Positions 1 to 8,260 of a stretch of DNA of 64,000 nucleotides are shown one piece after another (the stretch's first letter is position 1; each line of letters opens with the position of its first letter). The translations under genes were made by a program, and so were the position numbers. The stretch is from Salinicoccus albus DSM 19776 (GTDB lineage: Bacteria; Bacillota; Bacilli; Staphylococcales; Salinicoccaceae), in contig NZ_ARQJ01000032.1 in assembly GCF_000385175.1 (NCBI RefSeq), positions 1-64,000 of the forward strand, in the 5' to 3' direction. Below the pieces are notes generated by a model. The model did not search any database and had not been told where the DNA came from. It saw only the letters and a program-made list of their open reading frames with translations.

Positions 1-133
1 TGGGCTCTATAATAAATACGGTTGATGACTGAAATGTCATTAATCGTATTTTTCTATAAAAAGGTATAAAAATAGCGCAAATGTTCTTTATAATGAAGTC
101 ACCACACCCCATACAAAGGAAACATTTACGCCT

Positions 134-1453
134 ATGAAGCATTTTATACTATCTTTACTCCAAATAAAAGAGAATAATATCGACTGCACGAACACGACGG
201 TTGAAGAGATCAGCCATAAAGGGATTAAATCCCTGTTTATCACGGCCAAACTTACGTATATTCCGACACACTGTCCCGATTGTGGATGCATGAATGCTGA
301 GTACAGTATCGTCAAAAACGGGACCCGTGCCTCCCGCATCACGTTGCCGCATATTTCCGGGCTGCCGGCATTCTTAAAACTGACAAAACAGCGCTATCTC
401 TGTAAAGATTGTGGCCACAGCTTTACTGCAGAGACCCCCATCGTCGAGAAATATTGTCACATCTCGACACGCACCCGTCAGTGGATTGCCCACCAATGCG
501 ACCAACGGCTCACCGAAAAATACATTTCGGAAATGGCGAGTGTCTCGACAACGACCGTGCGTCGTGTGATTGAAGAAACAGCGCATGCCATTCGTCAGCG
601 GCCGACGCACACCTTACCGGCACACCTCTGCTTTGATGAATTTAAAAGCGTGAAATCGGTGGACACAGCCATGAGTTTTATATTCTGTGATGCGGTCAGC
701 CATCGGGTGATTGATATCGTGGAAGACCGGAAACAATATGCATTAACCCGATATTTTTTACGCTATGACCGGTCGGTGCGCCACAAAGTGAAGACCGTTA
801 CGGTTGATATGTATGCCCCTTACTTCCATGTCATTCAGGCGTGTTTCCCGAAGGCAAAAATTATCATTGATAAGTTTCACCTGGTTCAGGCATTAAATCG
901 AGAGCTGAATCGTACGCGCATTCAAGTCATGAATCAATACAGACATCGGGACCGGCCACTATACAATAAGTTTAAACGGTACTGGAAGCTGTTGTTAAAA
1001 CCACCGAACCACTTAACGCGAACGGAATATAAAAAATATCGGCTGTTTTCAGAATGGAAGTCCACCGACAGTATTGCGCAGTATCTGCTCAATGTCGATG
1101 AAACATTAAACGCCAATTACGACTACGCCCATGCACTGTCTGATGCGTTAAGACAGGGCCATATGGAGCAGTTTAAAGCGCTCATACAAACATCACACGC
1201 CGCCCCGCTGTCACCCGGTATGCGAAGAGTATTACGGACATTCAAAAAGTATGCGCCGCATATTGAACAGACATTACACTATCCAAAACTAACGAATGGC
1301 CCGTTGGAGGGCATCAATAACAGTATCAAAGCATTAAAACGCGTGGCTTTTGGCTATCGGAACTTTGCCCATTTTAGAGACCGGATATTATTGATGACAC
1401 GGTTATACCAACCGGAAATAAAAAGAGCGCCTAACTCGCGTAAAGCAAGTTAG
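134..1453 (+). CDS. ISL3-family DDE transposase
   Basis: This 439-residue transposase would cut and paste the surrounding insertion sequence. The N-terminal part (about residues 45-110) holds paired cysteine motifs, CPDCGC and CKDCGHSF, the zinc-binding DNA-recognition region of ISL3 transposases. A helix-turn-helix-like stretch follows (around residues 125-150), then the DDE catalytic region with FDEFKSVK, VTVDMYAPY and IIDKFHLVQ. The C terminus contains NGPLEGINNSIKALKR, the usual ISL3 ending that includes the catalytic glutamate. The frame is intact and full length, so the element is probably active. The last codons and the stop lie inside a perfect 12-bp inverted repeat. Regulation is not evident beyond a likely promoter between the left inverted repeat and the start. 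Confidence 0.95.
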   Translation: MKHFILSLLQIKENNIDCTNTTVEEISHKGIKSLFITAKLTYIPTHCPDCGCMNAEYSIVKNGTRASRITLPHISGLPAFLKLTKQRYLCKDCGHSFTAETPIVEKYCHISTRTRQWIAHQCDQRLTEKYISEMASVSTTTVRRVIEETAHAIRQRPTHTLPAHLCFDEFKSVKSVDTAMSFIFCDAVSHRVIDIVEDRKQYALTRYFLRYDRSVRHKVKTVTVDMYAPYFHVIQACFPKAKIIIDKFHLVQALNRELNRTRIQVMNQYRHRDRPLYNKFKRYWKLLLKPPNHLTRTEYKKYRLFSEWKSTDSIAQYLLNVDETLNANYDYAHALSDALRQGHMEQFKALIQTSHAAPLSPGMRRVLRTFKKYAPHIEQTLHYPKLTNGPLEGINNSIKALKRVAFGYRNFAHFRDRILLMTRLYQPEIKRAPNSRKAS

Positions 1454-1459
1454 GCGCTC
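1425..1459 (-). terminator. Hairpin at the IS right end, reads as a reverse-strand terminator
   Basis: A perfect 12-bp stem pairs GAGCGCCTAACT (1425-1436) with AGTTAGGCGCTC (1448-1459) around an 11-base loop. Read on the reverse strand the stem is followed by CTTTTTATTT, so it should stop transcripts entering the element from plsY and the HesB-like gene. On the forward strand no T run follows. It overlaps the 3' end of the transposase gene. Confidence 0.6.
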
Positions 1460-1516
1460 CGGCTAAAATCTTTCATCAACCCTATTTGACATAGAGCCTT
1501 ATTTTGATGCCGGGTT

Positions 1517-1807
1517 TTATTTCTCGGCAAATGAAATTTCGTCATTGTCATCGACATCAACTTTGAGCTCTGAATCCTTAAAATACCAGAGGTCACTTTC
1601 CTTGATGAAGATGTTTATACCGTCGTAATCAAAGATTTTACTGTCATCGGGAATGCTTTCAACTGCCAGAGCAGGAGAGAAGCCCTGTTTTAATTGAGTT
1701 TCACCGCCGTACTTGACAGAGATGTTCACGCCTTGGTTTGCTTCTGGTTCAAATTCTTCCTTCATCCATTTTACTGCATTGTCTGTTACATTGAGCACGG
1801 TGATCAT
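1517..1807 (-). CDS. HesB/IscA-like (YneR family) protein
   Basis: A 96-residue protein of the HesB-like fold, closest in my memory to Bacillus subtilis YneR, which also sits next to plsY (yneS) and parE-parC. IscA-type members bind iron-sulfur clusters through three cysteines, but this protein contains no cysteine at all, so cluster scaffolding by that mechanism is not supported. The start is the ATG at 1807, seven bases after the plsY stop, and the two genes probably form one transcript. The function of the YneR group is not known to me. Family assignment rests on the VKWMKEEF, VKYGGETQ and GINIFIKESDLWYF pattern together with the gene neighbourhood. Confidence 0.75.
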   Translation of the reverse strand: MITVLNVTDNAVKWMKEEFEPEANQGVNISVKYGGETQLKQGFSPALAVESIPDDSKIFDYDGINIFIKESDLWYFKDSELKVDVDDNDEISFAEK

Positions 1808-1814
1808 CCTTTCA

Positions 1815-2399
1815 TCACATGAATGTAATCTTTGACTCTGTACCGTCTATTATACGCTTAATGTTCGACCGGTGTCTAACAATTATGACTATGGAAATTA
1901 TGAATGATAAACCAATCAGCAATGGATCCCAAAAGATTAAAGAAAGTATAAAGAATAAAACTGCACAAATAATGCTTGATAAGGATACCATTTTACCCAA
2001 TTTTAAAGTTAGCAGAAATATAGCAAGCAATATGAAGAACATTAATGGATGATAGGCAAGCACAGCACCCGCACTTGTGGCTACTGCTTTACCGCCTCTG
2101 AACTTCAAAAATATGGGGTACACATGACCAAGTGCTGCGGAGAGCCCCGGCAGGAATACATGAAAATCAACTTCCAGAAGTATGGCAATCAGCACCGGTA
2201 TAAAGCCTTTCATCATATCAAAAATCAATACGATGATCCCTGCTTTTTTACCCAGGACACGGAATGTATTGGTAGTCCCGATATTACCGCTTCCATGTTC
2301 TCTCAGGTCTATTTTATAGAACCATTTCCCGATGAGAAGACTGAAGGGTGTGGCGCCGATTAAATAACCTATGACCAGCAGTGTAATGAGAATTTCCAA
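1815..2399 (-). CDS. plsY: Glycerol-3-phosphate acyltransferase PlsY
   Basis: PlsY transfers the acyl group from acyl-phosphate to glycerol-3-phosphate, the first step of phosphatidic acid and phospholipid synthesis in Gram-positive bacteria. The 194-residue protein is an integral membrane enzyme with about five hydrophobic segments. It shows the family motifs: GSGNIGTTNTFRVLGKKAG (around residue 36) for glycerol phosphate binding, GHVYPIFLKFRGGKAVAT (around residue 91) and a C-terminal RHRSNIKRI. The start is a TTG at 2399 preceded by a GGGGG-type ribosome binding site at about 2407-2412. It is divergent from parE, as in Bacillus and Staphylococcus, and followed closely by the HesB-like gene. 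Confidence 0.96.
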   Translation of the reverse strand: MEILITLLVIGYLIGATPFSLLIGKWFYKIDLREHGSGNIGTTNTFRVLGKKAGIIVLIFDMMKGFIPVLIAILLEVDFHVFLPGLSAALGHVYPIFLKFRGGKAVATSAGAVLAYHPLMFFILLAIFLLTLKLGKMVSLSSIICAVLFFILSLIFWDPLLIGLSFIISIVIIVRHRSNIKRIIDGTESKITFM

Positions 2400-2586
2400 A
2401 TTTAAACCCCCTTTATCATCAGGTACTAACAGTTTACCATATAATAATATTCAGTCATATCATTAAATAGTTGACCATAACATTAATATGTAAACTTTAG
2501 TCAAAAATACAGAAACCGTGTAGAATAGGGTTAAGGGTTGCAAATAATGAAGTTTTGTATAAAAATAGTAAAGAGATTAAATATAA

Positions 2587-2600
2587 CGAACGTACGTTTG
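2587..2600 (+). promoter_or_regulatory. LexA (SOS) box upstream of parE
   Basis: CGAACGTACGTTTG matches the Bacillota LexA consensus CGAACRNRYGTTYG at every position. It ends 15 bases before the parE start codon. LexA control of parEC has been reported in both B. subtilis and S. aureus, so this is a well supported operator. I did not find a convincing consensus promoter in the 2400-2586 interval, although TAGAAT at 2521-2526 is a possible -10 element. Confidence 0.85.
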
Positions 2601-2615
2601 TAGGGGGCACCTGAT

Positions 2616-4598
2616 TTGGCAAGTAAGAACACTTATACAGATGAATCGATACAAATATTAGAAGGTCTGGATGCGGTACGGAAACGACCGGGAATGTATG
2701 TGGGTTCGACGGATCATCGCGGACTGCACCATCTCGTCTATGAAGTTGTCGATAACTCAGTAGATGAGATTATTAATGGTTACGGTGATGAAATTTACAT
2801 CACTGTGAACGCGGACGACAGCATAACTATAGCGGATAATGGACGCGGTATGCCTACAGGCAGGCACGCGTCAGGCAAACCGACGCCTGAGGTCATTTTT
2901 ACGGTGCTGCATGCAGGCGGAAAGTTTGGTGCCGGCGGCTACAAAACTTCCGGCGGCCTCCATGGCGTGGGGGCTTCTGTTGTTAACGGGCTGAGTTCAT
3001 GGATGGAACTTCGAATTTTCAGAGATGGAAAGATTCATGAAATGTCGTTTAAGGACGGCGGTAAAGTTGACCGTCCGCTAAAAGTGACAGGCAAGACGAA
3101 AAATACAGGGACTGAAGTGACTTTCAAGCCGGATCCTGAAATATTTAAAATCGGGACTGCATTCAATTTTGAAACGATCGCTGAACGTATGAGGGAATCC
3201 GCTTTTTTGGAAAAAGGGTTGAAAATTACTGTCACGGACATGCGTGCTGATGAACCTCTTGAGGAAGTTTTCCAGTATGAAGAGGGTTTGAGAGCCTTTG
3301 TTGAGTTTTTAAATGAGGGCAAGGATTCCATCGGAGATATCAGCATGTTCTCAGGAGAATACAATGGCATACTTGCAGAAGTCAGTTTCCAGTACAATGA
3401 TCAATACAGTGAAACCATCCTGTCCTTTGTCAATAATGTGCGTACGAGGGACGGCGGCACACATGAAATCGGGTTTAAAACCGGTTTTACCCGAGTGTTC
3501 AATGAATATGCAAGAAAGATCAAAGAGTTAAAAGATAAAGATAAAAATCTTGAAGGCAATGATATCCGGGAAGGATTGACTGCGGTCATCTCTGTTAAGA
3601 TTCCTGAAAACTTGCTGCAGTTTGAAGGGCAGACAAAGAGTAAGCTCGGCACAAACGAAGCCCGGAATGTGCTTGAAAATCTCATGACCGACCATCTTTC
3701 CTATTACCTTGAAGAAAACGGCACGGTAAGTACACAGCTTGTTAAGAAAGCGATTAAAGCGAGGAATGTGAGGGAAACAGCCAGAAAAGCGCGTGAGGAA
3801 GCAAGAAATGGGAAGAAACGCCGGAAGGATACACTGCTTTCCGGTAAGCTGACACCCGCGCAGAGCCGCAACGCCCAAAAAAATGAGTTGTATCTGGTGG
3901 AAGGGGATTCTGCAGGGGGATCGGCCAAACAGGGTCGGGACAGGAAATTCCAGGCCATTCTGCCGTTAAGGGGTAAAGTTATCAATACAGAGAAAGCGAA
4001 ATTTGAAGATATATTCAAAAATGAGGAGATAAATACCATCATCCATACTATCGGTGCCGGTGTGGGCAATGAGTTCAGGCCTGAGGATACAAACTATGAT
4101 AAAATCATCATCATGACTGACGCGGATACCGATGGTGCACATATACAGGTGCTGCTTCTGACCTTTTTCTTTAATTATATGCGGCCATTGTTCGAGGCGG
4201 GAAAAATTTATATTGCTATGCCGCCGCTCTTTCAATTAAAGAAAAAATCCGGGAAAAAAGAAGATGTCAGATATGTCTGGACTGATGATGAACTGCAGGA
4301 GGCACAGAAGGACATGGGTAAAGGGGTTGAGCTCCAACGGTATAAAGGGCTTGGGGAGATGATGCCCGAACAGCTGTGGGAAACAACCATGAATCCTGAT
4401 ACAAGAACGCTGATCCAGGTAGGCATCGAAGATGAGGCGCTCTCCCTGAAACGTGTCACTACTCTGATGGGTGATAATGTTGAAATGCGGCGCAAGTGGA
4501 TAGAATCCAATGTCAGCTTTACCCTCGAAGAGCAGGATAGTATTTTGGATAATGAAGATGTGGCAAAATTGGAGGAAAGTGGTGAACTGGATGGCTGA
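2616..4598 (+). CDS. parE: DNA topoisomerase IV subunit B
   Basis: ParE is the ATPase subunit of topoisomerase IV, which decatenates replicated chromosomes together with ParC. The 660-residue protein has the GHKL ATPase domain with VVDNSVDE, DNGRGMPTGRH and GGLHGVGASVVN. The TOPRIM domain follows, with EGDSAGGSAKQGRDR near residue 428 and the metal-binding DADTDGAH near residue 504. The start is TTG at 2616 after a GGGGG ribosome binding site at 2603-2607. The gene lies just downstream of a LexA box and its end overlaps the start of parC by 8 bases, so the two subunits are co-expressed. GyrB is the only realistic alternative, and the parC partner settles it. Confidence 0.97.
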   Translation: MASKNTYTDESIQILEGLDAVRKRPGMYVGSTDHRGLHHLVYEVVDNSVDEIINGYGDEIYITVNADDSITIADNGRGMPTGRHASGKPTPEVIFTVLHAGGKFGAGGYKTSGGLHGVGASVVNGLSSWMELRIFRDGKIHEMSFKDGGKVDRPLKVTGKTKNTGTEVTFKPDPEIFKIGTAFNFETIAERMRESAFLEKGLKITVTDMRADEPLEEVFQYEEGLRAFVEFLNEGKDSIGDISMFSGEYNGILAEVSFQYNDQYSETILSFVNNVRTRDGGTHEIGFKTGFTRVFNEYARKIKELKDKDKNLEGNDIREGLTAVISVKIPENLLQFEGQTKSKLGTNEARNVLENLMTDHLSYYLEENGTVSTQLVKKAIKARNVRETARKAREEARNGKKRRKDTLLSGKLTPAQSRNAQKNELYLVEGDSAGGSAKQGRDRKFQAILPLRGKVINTEKAKFEDIFKNEEINTIIHTIGAGVGNEFRPEDTNYDKIIIMTDADTDGAHIQVLLLTFFFNYMRPLFEAGKIYIAMPPLFQLKKKSGKKEDVRYVWTDDELQEAQKDMGKGVELQRYKGLGEMMPEQLWETTMNPDTRTLIQVGIEDEALSLKRVTTLMGDNVEMRRKWIESNVSFTLEEQDSILDNEDVAKLEESGELDG

Positions 4599-7014
4599 TC
4601 ATATACAGCAGATTCAGCTTGAGGATGTCATTGGCGACCGTTTTGGCCGGTACAGCAAATATGTCATCCAGGACCGGGCCATCCCGGATGTGAGAGACGG
4701 ATTGAAGCCTGTCCAAAGAAGAATCTTGTATGCGATGCATAAAGAAGGCAATACCTTTGAGAAAGGCTATAGGAAAAGTGCCAAAACCGTCGGCAATGTC
4801 ATCGGCAACTATCATCCGCACGGTGATTCAAGTGTCTATGATGCGATGGTGAGACTCGCGCAGGAGTGGAAGATGCGTGAAGAGCTGATCAATATCCATG
4901 GAAACAAGGGAAGCGTCGACGGCGATCCGCCGGCAGCGATGCGTTACACAGAGGCCAGGCTCTCTGAAATTTCCAACGAGATGCTAAGGGACATCAATAA
5001 GCGGACTGTCCAGTTCATCAATAACTTTGATGATACAGAAGTGGAACCGACAGTGCTGCCGGCTAAATTCCCCAACCTTCTGGTCAACGGTACAACAGGT
5101 ATTTCTGCCGGTTATGCGACAGATATCCCGCCGCATAACCTCGGGGAGGTTATAGATGCTACGCTTAAGGTGATTGATAAACCTGCAGTCAAAATTGATG
5201 AGCTCATGACAATTCTTCAAGGACCGGATTTTCCAACAGGCGGGATTATACAGGGAAAATCCGAAATTAGGAAAGCGTACGAGACGGGCAGAGGCAGAAT
5301 CATTGTACGCAGCAAACTGAGAACCGAAAATGTCAGGGGTGGCAAGACACATATCGTTGTCGATGAGCTGCCGTTTGATGTGAATAAGGCCAGCCTGGTC
5401 AAAAAGATGGATGAGGCCAGAGCGGATAAAAAAATAGACGGCATCATCGAAGTGCGTGATGAAACCGACCGTGAAGGCCTGAGAATAGTTATAGAAACCA
5501 AGAAAGAAGCCAATGTCGAAGGGATTATCAACTTCCTGTACAAAAAAACGGATCTCCAGGTGACATACAATTTCAATATGGTTGCAATCAGTGACAGAGC
5601 GCCGAAAGTGCTTGGGTTGAAAGAGATCCTTGACGGCTATATCAAGCATCAGAAAGCGGTCATCCGCAACCGCTCCGAGTATGAGCTCGCCGAAGCAGAA
5701 AAACGTCTGCATATCATTGAAGGGCTGATGAAAGCTTTATCCATTTTGGATGAAGTGATCCGCGTGATCCGTGAATCCGAGAACAAACGGAATGCCAAGG
5801 ATAATCTGGTTGCGGCCTTCAGTTTTACTGAAAGTCAGGCAGAAGCAATCGTAACGCTGCAGCTTTACCGTTTAACGAACACAGATATTGTCGAACTGGA
5901 AACCGAACATGATGAACTTGAATATACGGTTAATCAGTTAAGAGAGATACTTTCGAATGAGAAAAAACTGCTTGACGTCGTCAAAGGTGAACTGAAAGAA
6001 ATCCGCAAGAAATATTCGACACCGCGCATGAGTGTAATCGAGGATGAGATCGAGTCTATTGAACTTGAAAAAGAAGTGCTGGTTCCTAAGGAAGATGTCA
6101 TTGTTTCGGTGACGAAAGACGGTTATATAAAACGCACCAGCATGCGGAGTTTCAACGCCAGTGCGTTGGGAGAGTTCGGGATGAAAGAAGATGACAGCAT
6201 CATCATGGCCCGTGCGACGCATACCCTTGAGCAATGTCTTGTGTTCACGACCCACGGGAATTATATGATCCTCCCGGTTCATGAACTTTCTGATGTAAAA
6301 TGGAAAGACCACGGCCAGCATCTCTCCAGCCGGTTTAATATTCAATCGGATGAACAGCCGGTCGCTGCATTTCTTATAGAATCGTTTGATGAACACAGGA
6401 CGGTGATGACAGCGACCAAAAACGGGCAGATAAAACTCACCGGCCTGAATGCCTATGAGGCGGCGCGTATTAAACGGCCGATTACAGGTATTGGGTTAAA
6501 AGCAGATGACAGGGTCATTTCAGTTCATATGACGGATGAAAAAGATGAAGATGTACTGTTTGTGACCCGCAAAGGACTGACGCTCCGTTATCCAGTGGAT
6601 ATGATTAATAACACCGGCGTAAAAGCACAGGGTGTCAGGGCGATGAATGTAAAAGCGGAAGATCAAATCATTGCCGCGGAGCTGATATCAGATCAGACGC
6701 ATCTTGTCACAGTCTCACAAAGAGGCGCGATAAAGCGGACAGCGCTTGAGACGGTTCCGATGGGCTTAAGAGCACAGGCAGGGCACATGCTCCTAAAAGA
6801 AATTAAATCCAGACCCCACCGCCTTATCAGTGCCGCAATCATCAATAATAATATTGATATTGTGTTAAAATCAGTTTCCAAGACATTCAAAACCAATGCC
6901 AGAGCGATCAGAGTCAGTGACAGATATTCCAATGGCTCATTTGTTGTGGATGAAAACGAATTCGGTCATGTGACAGAAGTGAATTTTGAAGATTTCAGCC
7001 ATCTGAAGGAATAG
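4591..7014 (+). CDS. parC: DNA topoisomerase IV subunit A
   Basis: ParC is the DNA cleavage-religation subunit of topoisomerase IV. With the ATG at 4591 the protein has 807 residues and its N terminus aligns with staphylococcal GrlA. A GTG at 4582, better spaced from GGAGG at 4571-4575, would add three residues. The catalytic tyrosine is Tyr119 in AAMRYTEARLS. The quinolone-resistance region reads GNYHPHGDSSVYDAMVR with Ser80, the drug-sensitive residue, and Asp84 where S. aureus has Glu84. The C-terminal half (from about residue 495) contains the repeated beta-pinwheel blades with GYIKRTSMRSF, NGQIKLTG and RGAIKRTA. A strong terminator follows at once. Confidence 0.97.
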   Translation: MADHIQQIQLEDVIGDRFGRYSKYVIQDRAIPDVRDGLKPVQRRILYAMHKEGNTFEKGYRKSAKTVGNVIGNYHPHGDSSVYDAMVRLAQEWKMREELINIHGNKGSVDGDPPAAMRYTEARLSEISNEMLRDINKRTVQFINNFDDTEVEPTVLPAKFPNLLVNGTTGISAGYATDIPPHNLGEVIDATLKVIDKPAVKIDELMTILQGPDFPTGGIIQGKSEIRKAYETGRGRIIVRSKLRTENVRGGKTHIVVDELPFDVNKASLVKKMDEARADKKIDGIIEVRDETDREGLRIVIETKKEANVEGIINFLYKKTDLQVTYNFNMVAISDRAPKVLGLKEILDGYIKHQKAVIRNRSEYELAEAEKRLHIIEGLMKALSILDEVIRVIRESENKRNAKDNLVAAFSFTESQAEAIVTLQLYRLTNTDIVELETEHDELEYTVNQLREILSNEKKLLDVVKGELKEIRKKYSTPRMSVIEDEIESIELEKEVLVPKEDVIVSVTKDGYIKRTSMRSFNASALGEFGMKEDDSIIMARATHTLEQCLVFTTHGNYMILPVHELSDVKWKDHGQHLSSRFNIQSDEQPVAAFLIESFDEHRTVMTATKNGQIKLTGLNAYEAARIKRPITGIGLKADDRVISVHMTDEKDEDVLFVTRKGLTLRYPVDMINNTGVKAQGVRAMNVKAEDQIIAAELISDQTHLVTVSQRGAIKRTALETVPMGLRAQAGHMLLKEIKSRPHRLISAAIINNNIDIVLKSVSKTFKTNARAIRVSDRYSNGSFVVDENEFGHVTEVNFEDFSHLKE

Positions 7015-7015
7015 A

Positions 7016-7048
7016 TTAAAAAGCGGACAGCTGCTGTCCGCTTTTTAA
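7016..7048 (+). terminator. Terminator after parC
   Basis: A perfect 15-bp stem (7016-7030 with 7034-7048) closed by a CTG loop and ending in TTTTTAA lies directly behind the parC stop codon. It is a Rho-independent terminator of the parE-parC transcript. Confidence 0.9.
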
Positions 7049-7153
7049 TATCCAGAACCTGCATTTTATCTGATTTTCACTTTAGGATATTCCTTTATTA
7101 TTTATTTGAAAAAGAGTAAACTGAATCCGTAGATTATAAACAGGAGCATGATT

Positions 7154-8131
7154 ATGAATAATGAATACAGGCGTGGCGGACGGCCGGAACATAAAAAGAC
7201 GGTGACCAGGAAAAAATTGCGCAAGCGGGCGTTCATCCCCCTCATATTAATTGTCCTTTTGATTGGGGCGGGACTCTATATATATTTTTCTTTTCAATCC
7301 GGTTTAAATATTGCAGAAGAAAATGGGGCGGAGCAGGGTGCTTATGAATTTAATGGCGCGGATAACAATGACGGCAAGAAAAACATGCTGCTGCTCGGTA
7401 CAGATAAGGAAGAAGATGGCGGACAGCGAACTGATGTCATCATGATTGCTCAGTACGACTATATGACAAAGGATATGAAGATGATGTCCATTATGCGGGA
7501 TACTTTTGTGGAGGTGCCCGGCTATCAGCCCCAGAAGATCAATTCGGTCTACTCCCTTGGCGGGGCTGATCTGCTGAGGGAGACACTGCAGCTTAATTTC
7601 GGTATCGATATTGAAGAATATGCTGTTGTAGATTATCAGGCATTTGAATCTGTTGCGAATGTAATCAACGGTAACGGCATACCGATTGATGTGGAGAAGG
7701 ATATGTCGGCTAAAATTGACACGGAAATAGAAGCCGGTGAGCAGCAGCTCAATGGTGAAGAGCTTCTCGCCTATGCGCGGTTCCGCCACGATGATGAAGG
7801 GGACTTTGGACGTGTCAGACGTCAGCAGCAGGTGATTAGTGCACTCCAGGATGAAGTGCTTTCAGTCGGAGGGCTTTTCAGACTGCCCAAGATTGCTGGC
7901 ACGGGTATCGGGCATGTCAATACCAGTCTGAGTAACGGGGAAATGTATCGCATGATGGCGTCATTCCTGGTAAGGGGAGATAAGGATATTCAGTCCATGA
8001 CGGTGCCCCGTGATCACACCTGGCAGTTTGTAGATACGCCGAATAACGGCAGTGTCATTGATCTGGACTTTGAAGCAAACTCTGAGGCCATGCATGATTT
8101 TCTTGAAGGGGACGGAAATGAGGAGCAGTAA
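7154..8131 (+). CDS. msrR: LCP-family cell wall ligase, MsrR-like
   Basis: LytR-CpsA-Psr proteins attach wall teichoic acid or other anionic glycopolymers to peptidoglycan from the outer face of the membrane. The 325-residue protein has a basic cytoplasmic N terminus, one transmembrane helix (about residues 25-45) and the LCP domain. That domain carries LLLGTDKEEDGGQRTDVIM with the conserved acidic and arginine residues, MSIMRDTFVEVPGY, KINSVYSLGG and LAYARFRHDDEGDFGRVRRQQ. The start was set at 7154, where AGGAG at 7142-7146 is well spaced, not at the ATG six bases earlier. The name MsrR is inferred from position between parC and the SOS polymerase, as in S. aureus. Confidence 0.88.
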   Translation: MNNEYRRGGRPEHKKTVTRKKLRKRAFIPLILIVLLIGAGLYIYFSFQSGLNIAEENGAEQGAYEFNGADNNDGKKNMLLLGTDKEEDGGQRTDVIMIAQYDYMTKDMKMMSIMRDTFVEVPGYQPQKINSVYSLGGADLLRETLQLNFGIDIEEYAVVDYQAFESVANVINGNGIPIDVEKDMSAKIDTEIEAGEQQLNGEELLAYARFRHDDEGDFGRVRRQQQVISALQDEVLSVGGLFRLPKIAGTGIGHVNTSLSNGEMYRMMASFLVRGDKDIQSMTVPRDHTWQFVDTPNNGSVIDLDFEANSEAMHDFLEGDGNEEQ

Positions 8132-8155
8132 TTCTTTTGAATTACTGCTTTTTTT
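8124..8155 (+). terminator. Terminator after the LCP gene
   Basis: The stem AGCAGTAATTC (8124-8134) pairs with GAATTACTGCT (8139-8149) around TTTT and is followed by a T run. It overlaps the stop codon of the LCP gene. Confidence 0.9.
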
Positions 8156-8228
8156 GTGGTGGTCCGCTCATGACGTTTGAAGATTATATTTAGCCGGATG
8201 GTATGACATGTGTTATTATATATTTATA

Positions 8229-8242
8229 AGAACACACGTTCG
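8229..8242 (+). promoter_or_regulatory. LexA (SOS) box upstream of the Y-family polymerase
   Basis: AGAACACACGTTCG matches the CGAACRNRYGTTYG consensus at 13 of 14 positions. It lies 18 bases before the ATG at 8261 and just downstream of an AT-rich TATTATATATTTATAAG segment that probably includes the -10 element. The S. aureus homologue in the same position is SOS-induced. Confidence 0.8.
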
Positions 8243-8260
8243 ATTAATGGAGGTGTTGTC

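Larger units (their letters stand above)
3..1498 (+). mobile_element. ISL3-family insertion sequence, complete
   Basis: The element is bounded by imperfect terminal inverted repeats. The left end reads GGCTCTATAATAAATACGG from base 3. The right end, read on the reverse strand from base 1498, gives GGCTCTATGTCAAATAGGG, and both continue into GTTGATG. It carries one transposase gene. The 8 bases after the right end are TTATTTTG, and the only two bases before the left end are TG, which fits the 8-bp target duplication typical of ISL3 elements, although six of those bases lie outside the window. The total length of about 1.5 kb is normal for the family. It sits just beyond the end of the HesB-like gene and interrupts no gene visible here. 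Confidence 0.93.

Noticed and set aside
1517-1807. Iron-sulfur carrier role for the HesB-like protein
   Set aside because: The protein has no cysteine, so the IscA-type cluster ligands are absent.
4984-5712. 242-codon open frame opposite parC
   Set aside because: The forward strand is unquestionably parC. The antisense frame shows no recognisable domain.
8210-8260. Earlier TTG start of the Y-family polymerase
   Set aside because: It would begin upstream of the LexA box and promoter region. ATG 8261 with GGAGGTG is the natural start.
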